This document shows, piece after piece, positions 1 through 11,130 of a stretch of DNA of 64,000 bases. Both the position numbers and the translations under genes were made by a program. Source of the DNA: Adiantum capillus-veneris (lineage: Eukaryota > Streptophyta > Polypodiopsida > Polypodiales > Pteridaceae); the NCBI GenBank assembly GCA_014529385.2, contig CM043956.1, forward strand, positions 86,789,721 through 86,853,720, written 5' to 3'. The notes beneath the pieces were generated by a model, which ran no database searches, was not told the DNA's origin, and was given only the letters and a program-made list of their open reading frames with translations. The first letter of the stretch is position 1, and each line of letters opens with the position of its first letter.

Positions 1-874
1 CTGAAGAAGAGTGGGAGTACTCTCGGGGTTGCGCGACCAAGGTAAGTTTGCAATGTACGACTAGCAAGTGACTTTATTTATAAACGTTTGAACGGCCACT
101 CATAACCTTTGTTCGTTGTAGTATAAGTCATACACAGCAGCATGGTGTAAAGGTCGACATTTTAGGGTGGAACGAATCGACAAAAAGCGTTTTACTCAAG
201 ATTGTGGAATCATGGCAAAATTTGAACAGTCTAGTCGACGACGTTCCTCTGATGCAGATCTTGTGGTGGCGGAACTCACTTACTTTGGCACGCTGCAAGA
301 GATTTTGAGGATCGATTAAAGAGGATTTTTTGTCGACTTGTTCGACGTGCAATGGTTCAAGATAATCATGGAGGGTCGCAACGCTACTGTGCGTAGAGGA
401 GAGTCTGGTTTTCTTGAGGTGGATTCTACTAAGAAATGGATTGACCTAAGAGACACTTTCGTACTACCCGAGCATTGTGAACAAGTAAGTATGTAAATAG
501 TTAACATCCCCCTTTTACAAGTTATGTGCTTGAAAGCTCTCATGTAAGTTATGTGGCTCTGGCAGGTAATATTTCATCCTACAAAGTCTACATCAAACTG
601 GTGGTACGTCATAGAGGTAGCCCCTCGTAGTGCAAGGACGTATGAAGGCTACCATGTGCCAATCACAACGACATCAATGGAGGAGATCAGAGAAGATGCT
701 CAATCAGAAGCCGCTGCGGTGGTGCCAGACGAGCATCAAGATGCTACTACTCTATATGGGGTGCATGCAGAGGAGCTACAAAATGAAACAGAGGATATGT
801 GTTTAAACGGAGAGCTCTATATAGATATAGGAAGTTATGCTGAGTTATGCGAGGATGAGAGAGAGATCTCTTAA
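1..874 (+). pseudogene. TNP2-type CACTA transposase, C-terminal part (DUF4216-like)
   Basis: The reading frame runs through three exons (1-41, 122-484, 566-874) joined by two short GT-AG introns (42-121 and 485-565). The start lies upstream of the window. The translation carries the DUF4216 pattern found after the catalytic part of plant TNP2 transposases: a region ending RFTQDCGI, then ELTYFGTLQEI, VDLFDVQWFK and WWYVIEVAPRS, followed by an acidic tail that ends at 872-874. An in-frame TAA at 317-319 sits inside the DUF4216 core, where the family normally has an aromatic residue after Asp. It breaks this copy unless the stop is bypassed. The catalytic DDE part is not in the window. The protein would have bound and cut the transposon ends in the nucleus. 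Confidence 0.75.
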
Positions 875-1146
875 AGCCACAAATATTGTATTTGAATAAT
901 TTTGCTCCGTGTTGTAAAAGCTCTGGCTCTCTAAGTACCTTCCATGGTGTATAACGCTCTTTTCTACTCGCGCTCACATCTTTTGATTGAAAATTCTGAT
1001 TTTTCGACTTGCCTCTTCTATCACTCGATTCATTGCGTCATTGTATTTATATGCGTCATTACGTCATTGTATTTAATGGTCTTTGCGTCATTGTCTACTC
1101 TATTCATTCAATATTAAGTTTAAATATTCGTGTGTTTAATGCATGT

Positions 1147-2460
1147 ATGGATGATGAGGAGTTTCTTTCTTCTTTGTCACCGCAGCAGAGACAGTGGTAC
1201 GTGGAGCGTCATCACTCTGGCACATCATCGCGCGTTCCTACTCCATCCGCATCTCCCTCTCTTTCGGAGCATTCGGTGCGCTCCGAAGCTTCGGCGTCGA
1301 CGAGACGAGCTTCACACTTGTCTAGACACCGGCGCTCTAGTGGTGGCGGTGGCGGTTGTTGTGGGGATTCCGCCACCGATGCCTCCACACCGCCTCGTGT
1401 TCGACGAGGCTCTTTACCCTCCCCTTCTTTGCCCGCCCCCACACCAGCCACAGCATCGCCATCTACGCCAGGTTTTGCACGGCTGACTGTTCCTAGAAGC
1501 TACACACCTCTACCTACTCCGCCAGGAGCCACCCCACTCGACACTCCTTGCTTCGGGGCCCAGACGCCGGTTGAGACACCTGACGTCCGTACCCCCATCG
1601 ACACACGGCTAGAGACCCCTGCCGGGACACCCAGGTTCACGCGTCACCGGCCAGAGGGCTTGCCTTACTCCGTCGACATCAGCGGAGGCATCATCATGGA
1701 TGATGACGGCAAGAAGGTGATCTCGCGCATGCGTGGTCTTTGCTCTCAGCTGTTTAGACACTACATACTAAACAAATGGAGTGAAGTACCAAGTGATTTA
1801 AAAAACAGAGTCATCAGCATACTTCATGATGAGTTTCCCGTTCCAACACGGGATCAGCGCTTCAATGAAGACCTGATGAAGATTCGAATGCGCGAATACC
1901 GCAAACACAAGCGTTCCGAAGTGCAAAAAGCAATCAAGAATGGGTGGAACAGGCCAGATTGGCTGGCCAAAGAAGATTGGAAGAATGCAAAGAAAGCAGC
2001 GCGCGAGAATCCCGACAAGTGGAAGCAACAAAAGGATGTAGCCAGAGCGCGAGTAGAGGCAGGGAGCTCGCACCACTTGGGGAGCGGTGGATGGGCATCA
2101 TTTGAGGCCGATTTTGTAAGTGTTTTCACATTGCTCTTTATGTATGTTCAATAGTTTAGGGTTTATGAGTTTTTTAGTTCTAACATAATGAAATCTTTGT
2201 ATGTTTTGACAGTGGTCGATGACAGGACGTGATCCCACACCGTACGAGCGCGAGTACGCAGGCAGGAAGGGCTTAAACGCCCGGATGGACATTCTCAGTT
2301 CTCGCGGCGGCATGGTTAGTATTAGGGTTTACTCTTTTTTATTTTTTGTATTGTTTTATAAATGTCGTTATATGTTTATACTTACTGAAAGCTGTCTTAT
2401 TGTCTTTTTTTGCAGAATCCGACAGATACGCCGCTTGGACACGATGAGACGTCTGACTAG
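1147..2460 (+). CDS. Transposase_24 (Ptta/En/Spm family) accessory protein of the CACTA element
   Basis: Three exons (1147-2115, 2213-2314, 2416-2460) join in phase to give an open frame of 371 codons. The introns are GTAAGT...CAG and GTTAGT...CAG. The ATG at 1147 opens MDDEEFLSSLSPQQRQWY. Residues from about 30 to 175 form a Ser/Thr/Pro-rich low-complexity stretch. From about residue 195 comes the conserved block beginning LCSQLFRHYILNKWSEVP, with later Trp- and Lys-rich segments such as WNRPDWLAKEDW, typical of plant Transposase_24 proteins. The position downstream of TNP2 fits the TNPA-like partner that binds subterminal repeats. I see no stop or frameshift, so this gene may be younger or better preserved than its neighbour. 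The extension to an in-frame ATG at 1009 runs through AT-rich sequence with no family similarity and was not used. Confidence 0.75.
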
Positions 2461-2821
2461 ACGACGTCAGTTTAGCCGTAGCTAGATAGCATTAGTTTAG
2501 GGTTTCTCATAGCTTATGTATCATGAGACGGATTTTATACGTCTTTTTGAACCATGTATATTATTACATTTGTCACCGCAGTTCCTTTTGCCAATCAATT
2601 CTTTATGCCTATGATGTTGTACAATTGTCATTATTACATTTTCCAATCAATTCATTTTGCCTATGATGTGTACAATTGTCAATTTTGCAAACAATGCGTC
2701 TTGTGGGTGACTATTTTGGGTCTATTATCTACCTTTGCACTTTTTTTAAAAAGTGAATCAAGTACAATATGGTTGATGGGTGGCAGGGCATTCAATGCCC
2801 TGCCACCAAAAAACAATTCTC

Positions 2822-2990
2822 TCGGGCGTCGCTATAAGCGTCGCTATTTATGGCTCTGTCGCGTCGCTATGAGCGTCGCTATAGTCTTCTGTGTAAACGT
2901 CGCTATATGCGTCGCTATATAGCGACGCATATAGCGACGCCGGGGGTTATAAAAACCCAGTGTATTTCCGTCGCTAACAGCGTCACAAGA
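2822..2990 (+). repeat. CACTA subterminal repeat cluster
   Basis: At least six copies of a GCGTCGCTAT-like motif occur in about 130 bases, in both orientations. The last copies form a perfect 42-base palindrome at 2898-2939. Further degenerate copies (CGTCGCTAAC, GCGTCAC) lead into the terminal repeat. In known CACTA elements such clusters are binding sites for the TNPA-like protein. That role is inferred here from position and repetition. Confidence 0.8.
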
Positions 2991-3010
2991 GCACACAACC
3001 TCTTGTAGTG
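2991..3010 (-). repeat. 3' terminal inverted repeat of the CACTA element
   Basis: The complement of this stretch reads CACTACAAGAGGTTGTGTGC, the canonical CACTA start. It directly follows the subterminal repeats and marks the 3' border of the element at 3010. Confidence 0.85.
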
Positions 3011-4990
3011 ATAGTTTTCAAGAAACTTGAGCATGATATACCTTATTCTAGTTGAGCATTTAGTCTCTAGCTTCGAGGCTCAAACTTAAGTTCGAGCCTC
3101 ATGACATGGATGTTTATTTTTCAAGCCTCATATCACTCAAAAGTGACTTGTTTTAGTTGAGCATTTAGTCTCTAGTTTCAGGGCTCGAACTTAAGTTCGA
3201 GCCCATGACGTGAATACTTAGTTTTCAAGCCTCATGAGTACTCAAATATAACTTGTTTTAGTTGAAAATATAGTCTCAAGATTCGCGGCTAGAATCTAAG
3301 TTCGAGCCTCATGACACAAAAACTCAATTTTCAAGCCTCATGAGCACTCTAGTGGAACTCATCACGCTCAAACTTGAGTTCAAGCTTCATGACATGGATA
3401 CTCAATTTTCAGGCCCCATGACCACTCTAGTAGAACAATTTCTATCCAGAAACTATTCCGAAGGGTTTGTATCTCACTATATTTGAATTGAGTCTTCATA
3501 CAGTCCAAACTTGTTTTTCTGTCTCATCATCTAATTACTCAATTTGTAAGCATCATGAACACTCTAGTAGGACTCTTCCAAGCTAGAACCTATCTACAAG
3601 AGTCCTATCTCATGAGATTTTAGTAGGGTTTGTATCTCACTATATTTGAATTGAGTCTGCATGCGGTTGTTGTTCAGTCTCATCATCTAAGGATTCAATT
3701 TGTAAGCATCATGAACACTCTAGTAGGACTTTTCCAAGCTAGAATCCATCTACAAGAGTCCTATCTCATGAGGTTTGATTCTTATGGGCTAGAGAGACAT
3801 GGAAAACTCTTTCAAGTTGAAATCCATCTTTAAACATCTCTGACTCCTGAGGCTCTTGACCCTCATGCCCTTGAGACTCAATTATTAATCCTCATGAGAA
3901 CTCTAGGAGGAAGAACTTACTTGCCTGACACCTTCTGTGGAGGCAATTAAGAAGCTTCCATCCATGGAATCTGTATGGTATGTGCCTGATTGTAGGTACA
4001 TCATATGGAAAAGAGGGCCTCTTGGGAAGTAGATGGCAAGGATAGAAGATAAATATTGAGCAAGAGCATGCATGCGTTCTTGAAACTATTATCCACGCTT
4101 GCCACATCGTACAAAGGCAATGACACTCATGCCCTTAACTTGTTTGAGGGTAGACGTACCTCAAGGTATGATATCTCCTCTCTTTCTTTGTCTCTCTCTC
4201 TCTCTCTTGTGCTTCTTGAAACAAAGACTCTTGCAAAACTCTTTCTAAGTGGTCAAGCATTTATTCTATTCCTCTTGAGTTCGAACTAAAGTAGCTAAAG
4301 TTCAACCCTCATGACCTAGATAGTTTTCAAGCTCTTGAGCACGATAAACCTTATTTTAAGTGAGCATTTAGTCTCTAACTTCGAGGCTCGAACTTATGTT
4401 CAAGCCTCATGACATGTATGTTTATTTTTCAAGCCTCATGAGCACTCAAACATGACTTGTTTTAGTTGAGCATTTAGTCTCTAGTTGCAAGGCCACATGA
4501 CCACTCTAGTACAACAATTTCTATGATCTAGAAACTATGCCGAAGGGTTTGTATCTCACAAGATTTGAATTGAGTCTTCATGCGGTCCAAACTTGTTTTT
4601 GAGTCTCATCATCTAAAGACTCAATTTATAAGCATCATGAACACTCTAGTAGGACTCTTTTGAGCTAGAATCCATCTACAAGAGTCCTATCTTATGAGGT
4701 TGGAACTTAGGTTTGAGTCTCATGGGTTAGAGACACATGCAAAACTCTTTCAAGTTGAAATAAATTTTTAAACGTCTCTGAATTATGAGGCTCTTAACCC
4801 TCATGAGAACTCTAGGAGGACTCTTTCTATGTGCAAGACTATTTACAACACTAAGCATGAGAATCTCACAAGCTAGAGACTCTTGGAGAAGTCTTTCCAA
4901 TTGAAAGACATCTTCCAAAGAGTTCCATATAAACTCTTTTTAACTAGAAGCCATCCCCAAGTGTCTCTATCACATGAGACTCAAAATTTA
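3011..4990. repeat. Diverged direct duplication of GAGCCTCATGA-type sequence
   Basis: No gene is seen. Two long blocks resemble each other: about 3020-3240 with 4320-4490, and about 3420-3800 with 4495-4780. Shared phrases include TTGAGCATTTAGTCTCTAG, GAACACTCTAGTAGGACTC and CATCTACAAGAGTCCTATCT. A further internal duplication near 3465 and 3625 repeats GGGTTTGTATCTCACTATAT. The copies differ by many substitutions and indels, so the duplication is old. A short (TC)n tract lies at 4178-4208. Similar wording (TTGAGCCTCATG) returns near 7985-8270. The element type is not recognised. Confidence 0.6.
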
Positions 4991-7900
4991 GTTTGAGCCT
5001 CATGATCCAAAAATGCTTGTAAAACAACGGAAAGTTATCTACATCAGCTATAGACCTCAAACTTCAACCTTGCACCTTGTTATTCTCTAAACTTTTTTGA
5101 TCGCTTGACTCAAGATTATGTACTTATTCAATATCAATGCCAATTACGTGGGATTATCCCTCACTTGTCCTTCAACAATATTGTGAGATATATATTACTG
5201 GCATGAGAAGGATATGGACATGTGAAGACTCGCAACTTATCCTAAAACCTCTTTGTATTAGTTTGAAAGACCGAGGAATGAGAAGATTTGGAATTTTTAG
5301 TTTACCAATATGACTAGAATAGGTAGAAATGGTATTTTATTTTTGAGATATGGTTTGAATAGAGAGAGTGACATCAATAATTATATTTGGTACAATTTTA
5401 TGAAAAGGACTTGTTAAGTGCATCAATATGGTATTCTTACATCATAGCTTAGATTTAAATGAATTCATGAATGTTTTGTTATTTGATGTTTGAGTTTTTT
5501 ATTAATAGCCAAGCATATCTTATAGATAGATGCTAACTTTGTGAAGAGAAGCCACATAAGTAGAAAAAAAGCTTTATTTTTGGCTTTACAGAGTTCCTTA
5601 TTGCAACTGTCCAATTAAAACAAGCCTTGGTAATCCTAATTATACAAAGATGGAAAGAAAAACGTTAAAAGTATGCATGAAGTATTTGAAGAAAAAGCTA
5701 CATATATTATACAAGAGGTAGCTTGAAGGAAAAACACCTTATTCAAAAGAATAAACGTTGGATTTAGAATCCATGTTCTATCATCTTATCACTAAGTTAT
5801 ATGCCCAAGTATTCATGTCCTCAAGTACAAATGAAATTTGCACAACTAAGTTATGTGATCTTATCACTAAGGTATATGACAAAGGATTCATGTCCTCAAG
5901 TATGAATGAAATTTGCACAATCATGTCTAGCAGTAAAAAATGAGTCAAATATAAAAGGAGTATTAATGATGCTTTTAAAAGTTGCACTACTTGAATAAGT
6001 ACCAATATATCTATAGATATTATTTATGTATCTTCGAGTAAATTTTTTCATATTTTTGTGAGTTTTCATCATACAAAATTTGTTTTATTTTGGTTTTTGA
6101 GTATATGTTGTGTTTGTAAAGACCACATTTGAAGTTTCATCAATTTCTCAAAAATTGCTCTTATGTTCTATTCAAGTGATCAATACAAACAAATAGAGGC
6201 CGCTCCATGCTCGGGGGATGTACTATGCAATCATGTTACCTTGTGAGTTCAATAGGAGGGATTTTTAAAGGCAAACACTTTAGGAACAAAGATACATTAA
6301 AATAAGGGGGTTTTACATTCAAATTTGAAAAAAAAAATCCTAAAATAAAGAGTCATTTTATTCATTCAAACATGCTAAAATATATAGGGGTTTTTTAAAT
6401 TATCCCACGAATACACACTATATAGGGGGGTACTAAATAGTGCACCCCTTGAGGCTCCATGGAACTATCTCATGAAATTAGATCCCATAGTACATACTAC
6501 TCTCTCTCAAAAGAAAGCATGCTTATACTCATAATTAAGAGACAATTCTAGCATCTGTGCTCAAAGAGATGTCCTCCTCCAATCAAGCGTGTGATATAAG
6601 GTTGTGCATTTGAGTGGTGAAGCACACTCCTCTCCTCTTTGATGCTAGTTGATAAGGATGCTTTTGGTTTTTTAGCTACTCTTAACCTATTGAAGATAAG
6701 AAAAGGATACCATTTCCATGTAATTGTCTCATGGACATATCCTTCATTTATGTGTTATTTAGTTGCAAAAGCAGGCATGCTTGTGCTCTTGATTAGAGAA
6801 AATTCCTCCCTTTGCTCTCAAAGAGATGCCCTCCACAATCTATCATGTGACAAGTAGTGGTTTATTTGGACTTGAGAACGCGGGTTTTTATTTTATTTTA
6901 TTACCTTAAGCATGTAAGTAAAGGGGATTTTTTGATACCCTTTGAATGCACATTATATGAATATTTTCTTCACTGTGCACCCACCGAGCTCGGGAACTAT
7001 ACCCCTATCCTCTTTGATTTGCTAGATAGTGATGTGTTTATATTTATCTATTAATATTGAAGATATATAACGTAATGAAAGGGTACCAAATCCATGAAAA
7101 TAATATCATGGAAGTAGCCTATATTTACATATTATCTAGTTGGAATAGTAAGCATGATCATGCTCTTCATAAGAGAGAGTTTCCACCTTTGTGATTAAAG
7201 AGACACCCTCCCCTCTTATGTAAGTGGAATATGCACTAATTAACATAGTTCTTTTTTGCAAAATTTTGGAGCCTATCAAGTGAAGAGATTAAATTTTTTT
7301 GAAGGGAACAACAACTGCATGGCTACCTAGAATGGTATATGCAAAGACAAGATGGGTTATACTTGTAGCACTCTAGTAAATGACTTGGCTTGCAATAGAG
7401 AAGTAGTGTATGTACAACAGAAAACACAATTATTAAGGATATATATGTATTAGGTTAGCCACTGTGCTTAGAAACTCACGGTTATCTTATTGTAAATATG
7501 AATTGCGTACATAACTAAGAATACAAGTGTTAATATCTTTTTTTTCTTCATTTGTTATCTTGGTGTTTGTAAACACCATCCTCATTTGAGATCCCCTCAA
7601 CATGAAAACTGGTTTAGTAAGGGCTTGTGAACAAGTCCAATTTTGTTGCTCATTTTTTATTTTAGTTTCTTAACATTGTACTCTTGCATGATGCTTTTGA
7701 TTCCATTGGCCTCCCTTTAAAGTGTCTTGAATTTGTAGACAATACCTTTTTATTATTAGTGCAATGTTTGATGAAAGTGCTATTTATTAAAAAGTTACTC
7801 ATCCTTTTTTTTTTGGCCATTAAAGATACTCTTTCTTATCAACAATGTTAAAATCATGCTTGCAAATGATTTGTTGCTGCATATACACAAACACAAAAAT

Positions 7901-8419
7901 ATATTTGTGTCTTGAGGATATGGCTATGTGTTAAGGTTAAATTTATGATACCATCCTCTAGTCACATAGAGTTGTCTTGAACTAGGCTTGAGCCTCATGC
8001 CCACTTGCTACTTTAATTGAGGCATTTGATGCTCTAATGAGCTTCAAACCTCCTCTTAGTATCCTATAGAGCAACAATAAGTGAGGATTGAGTTTCGGTT
8101 TGAGTCTCGCATCCATGTGCTAGTGCCTTGAACGAAGTTTGAGTGTGTCCACCTGCTAGTTTATGCGAGCCATATGAGGCTCGAACTCAAATTAAATACT
8201 CTTCTTAATATCCCACATAGTAGCAACAAGTGAGGCTTGAAATTTTTTAAACTTAAGTTTCAGCCCCCGGTTCATGTGCTAGTGTTTCAATTTATATGGC
8301 CACAAAGGGTCCCCACAAACAACCATGAGGTCAAACTTAACAAAAAATACTACAATTTCAGATCTCATTTTAAACAATGGGACTTGAATAATTCCCAAAA
8401 TTCCTAAATATGTCTTTTA
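4991..8419. other. AT-rich gene-free stretch
   Basis: No coding region or RNA gene is supported here. The open frames are short and have no recognisable motif. A tandem duplication of about 76 bases sits at 5783-5919 (two copies of CTTATCACTAAG... through GAAATTTGCACAA) and creates a repetitive short frame. Runs of T and A are common. At 7980-8280 there is a degenerate relative of the GAGCCTCATG repeat from 3011-4990. Confidence 0.5.
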
Positions 8420-8755
8420 TGTTTGTGATGCATGAAGCTTTCCATCTTCATTGCATCACCTAGGTCACAAGGAACACAAATATTGTATTGTAACAAGTCT
8501 CTCTTAATGGGAGAAATCATAATACAAATTCCTATTGGAAGGGGGACCGGCTCCACATAAATCCAGTCCTCAACTGTTGTCATGTTCTCTAAATTCTCTC
8601 TCTTGCAAAAGTATTGTTCATGCCAGGTTAACTAATTGCTATTATTATGTTGCTATCTTCAATTATGTTCACCCGCTATGCTCACAAAGTCATTTCTCAA
8701 AATTACTCTCATTAATTTCCGCTACTCTCAAATTAAATAGGCCAATTCCATTACA
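8420..8755 (+). repeat. Truncated 5' LTR of chromovirus copy A
   Basis: This stretch matches 15520-15854 almost base for base, starting at TGTTTGTGATGCATGAAG and ending CCATTACA directly before the primer site. Upstream of 8420 the match stops abruptly, whereas the 3' LTR continues to 14239. Only the promoter-distal part of the LTR therefore remains. Confidence 0.88.
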
Positions 8756-8756
8756 T

Positions 8757-8769
8757 TGGTATCAGAGCA
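8757..8769 (+). other. Primer binding site, initiator-Met tRNA
   Basis: TGGTATCAGAGCA follows the LTR end (..TTACA) after one T. It is the usual complement of the 3' end of plant initiator-Met tRNA, used to prime minus-strand DNA synthesis. Confidence 0.92.
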
Positions 8770-9169
8770 TTTGGTTTCTCTTTTCTTTCTTAAGAAGAGA
8801 GGTCCTTAAGTAGCCTATAAATGGTTGATGTTGTTAATTATATTAGGGTAAGTGTAACTAGGATCTATTATCGGTTTTGTTGAGCCCACTATGTGGGGGA
8901 TGGTGCACACCTCGGGAGCTTTGGACTTAATAATGGAGTCTTTTTAGACTTGCCTACGGCTTTACCATTATTGAGCCATAAGAAGTTCGAAAGGAGCTAG
9001 CCCTTGGCAACTTTGCTATGTTAGACCTACTCCTCTACTCTCTATAATTAACCACTTAGAGCCGTGGGTGTAGATACTTAAGAGCCAATTTTCAAAGGCT
9101 AAGAGGAGTGGCAACTAAGGTTTTGAATTGCCAAAGCATACACTAAGTGCATACATAAATTTTGTTAAC

Positions 9170-10396
9170 ATGGCTGACAATAATCAAGAGAGTAGAATGA
9201 ACATTGATAGATTTGATTTTGCACATGAAGGTGCTAATGATGATGCTCCCATATTTGTGAATTATCTCGTAACTAGGTTGCAGCAAGCTATGGGCAACAT
9301 TGCTTTGCAAGCCGAAGTTACTCAACAACTTCATGCTTGTGGAATTTCCCTTCCTCTCCAAGAGGAGAGAGAGCTTAGGAGGCCTCTTGAAGAGAATCCC
9401 AAAAGAAGACTCTCTCCCATTCGAGAGGAGGAATCCAAAGGGCAAGAAAGCAATGAAAGTTTAAGTTCCTCTGAAGATGTAGCTCCACGAAGATGGCGGT
9501 CTAGACAATCGCCCACTCCTCCCAAGAGGAAAAGATCAACACATAGTCCTTCTCCTCATCACTCTGAAAGGCAAGAGAGGAAACAAAGGAAGAAAAGGGC
9601 TAGGAAGAGGTCACCCTCTTCTCCTTCTTCTTCACCTTCCTCCTCTTCCGACAAAAGTTATGGCTATTCTCCTAGAGAATACAAGAGGGGAGGACATCGC
9701 AAATCATTTCCTGCATGGCAAAGGTCACAAAAGCTAAAGAAGTTCAAGGAGGGAGGAAAGAGTATCTCTCTTCTCACCTATGATGGCACCTTCGGTGCTA
9801 CCGACAAAGTGTTGGCCTTCATCCAACAATTTGATGAGGCCTTTGGAGATGAGGGCTTCACAGAGTCCTCTAAGCTACGCCATGTAGCTATGCACTTCCA
9901 AAAATCAGCTCGTCAATGGTGGGCTAGCCTTCGTGGAAATGGTGAAGCTCCAAAGACATGGAAAACTCTACGAGTTTCCATCATGAAGCAATTCCTTGCA
10001 AGCGATGCAAAGGAAAAAGTGCTTATCGAATGGTGCAGCTTGAAGCTCCTCTCCCATGAGTCTATCCAAAAATATGTAGACAAGTTTTGGGATTTACATC
10101 TCAAGGCTATTGTCTTTCAAAAGATAGAATTTTCCGAGCAAAGGCAGCAATTCTATGCGGGATTACCTGAAGAGATGGCCGAATACATCAACTCTCAATG
10201 GCCTAGTACTATTAGAGAAGTAATCCATCACACCATGGTTGCTTCATGCATCAATTTCCATCAAGGGGCTAGACATAATGTCAAGCCCATGAAAAACAAA
10301 GACAAAAATGATGCAAAGGGGAAAACCAATGTTCAAAATACTTCCCAAGTCAATTCCAACAACAACAACAATCGGTCCAAGGATAAGGCAGTTTAG
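9170..10396 (+). pseudogene. Gag (capsid part) of chromovirus copy A
   Basis: The frame starts at the ATG of MADNNQESRMNI. I chose this start because copies B and C have the same MADN/MVDN start, although an in-frame ATG exists at 9128. Residues about 90-180 are Arg/Ser-rich and low complexity. The retrotransposon gag core follows (LTYDGTFGATDKVLAFI, then HVAMHFQKSARQWWASL). The frame hits a TAG at 10394-10396, but the same frame continues into the zinc knuckle. The stop therefore separates capsid from nucleocapsid and is probably a mutation. Gag would assemble the cytoplasmic particle that packages element RNA. Confidence 0.85.
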
Positions 10397-11130
10397 AAAG
10401 GTAAAAACAAACTCTCTCCTGAAGAGCTTGAAGCTTTTCGCAAGGACCAGAAGTGTTTCAAGTGTGGGGAGCAAGGACATGGCTATCGTTCTTGCCCCAA
10501 GAAGAATATTAGCAATGAGACTCCTAGGGCTTCCACCATCGAAGCTCCAAAAGAGGATGCTCATTGCAAAGGATCATCACTTTCCTATGCTTGGGGAAAG
10601 GTAAGAGAGCATGATGCATTCATCTTGTTTGACCCTGTCTCTACTCTCAACTTCATATCAATGGAGTTGGCCACCAAGTTGGGCATTCAAGCTTTTGATA
10701 TGGGAGATATAGTAGTGGCTGATGCAGATTTCAAGGGACAACAAGCCTCCGTTACTCCCTTGATTGGGAAGTTGAGGCTTCATGTCCAAATCTATGTCGA
10801 CAAAGAATACTTCTTCATATCTCCTCTCCAACATGAGGATGTTATGCTAGGGGCACCATGGTTTGATCGCATGGTTGCCAACATGAAGTTCCCTGAAAGG
10901 AGAATCTACTTCACCTACAGGGGAAAGAACATGTATATAGACGCTAGTGAGCGTGGTCGCACTATTTCACTTGTAAATCCTCTTGCTTTTGATAAGTCAA
11001 TGAAGAGCTCAGTTTCTGCGTACATGATTTTTGTCAAAGAGTCTCTAAAAGATACTAATGTTTCATCAAATGTAAATGGTAGGAATCAAGAAGAGTTAAA
11101 CTTGTCCAATTTTCAGAAGGATTCCAAGAT
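10397..11130 (+). pseudogene. Nucleocapsid zinc knuckle and protease of chromovirus copy A
   Basis: This stretch continues the gag frame. A CCHC zinc knuckle (CFKCGEQGHGYRSC) is encoded at 10454-10495. The protease follows, with FISMELATKLGIQA and MLGAPWF as landmarks. Its active-site segment reads FDPVSTLNFIS at 10628-10660, whereas copy B has FDAGSTHNFIS. The essential D-[ST/A]-G triplet has lost its Gly, so this protease should be inactive. Near 11105-11125 the frame shifts by one base relative to reverse transcriptase. Confidence 0.8.

Larger units (their letters stand above)
1..3010 (+). mobile_element. CACTA (En/Spm-type) DNA transposon, 3' part
   Basis: The window opens inside a cut-and-paste CACTA element. 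Seen in order are the C-terminal exons of a TNP2-type transposase, a second gene of the Transposase_24 (Ptta/En/Spm) family, a cluster of GCGTCGCTAT subterminal repeats, and a terminal sequence whose complement begins CACTACAAGA. Two co-oriented genes followed by subterminal repeats and a CACTA end are the known layout of plant CACTA elements. The 5' end lies outside the window, so the target duplication cannot be checked; the three bases after the 3' end are ATA. The stretch 2461-2821, between the last stop codon and the subterminal repeats, holds no gene. Confidence 0.85.

Noticed and set aside
2554-2922. 122-codon frame over the CACTA subterminal repeats
   Set aside because: It lies in repeat DNA, has no domain, and its end is the translated GCGTCGCTAT repeat.
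5758-5943. 61-codon frame with an internal repeat
   Set aside because: The repeat is a 76-base DNA tandem duplication in AT-rich sequence; no support for a protein.
8757-8769. Sequence identical to part of a tRNA
   Set aside because: It is the primer binding site of the retrotransposon, next to an LTR end; no tRNA fold surrounds it.
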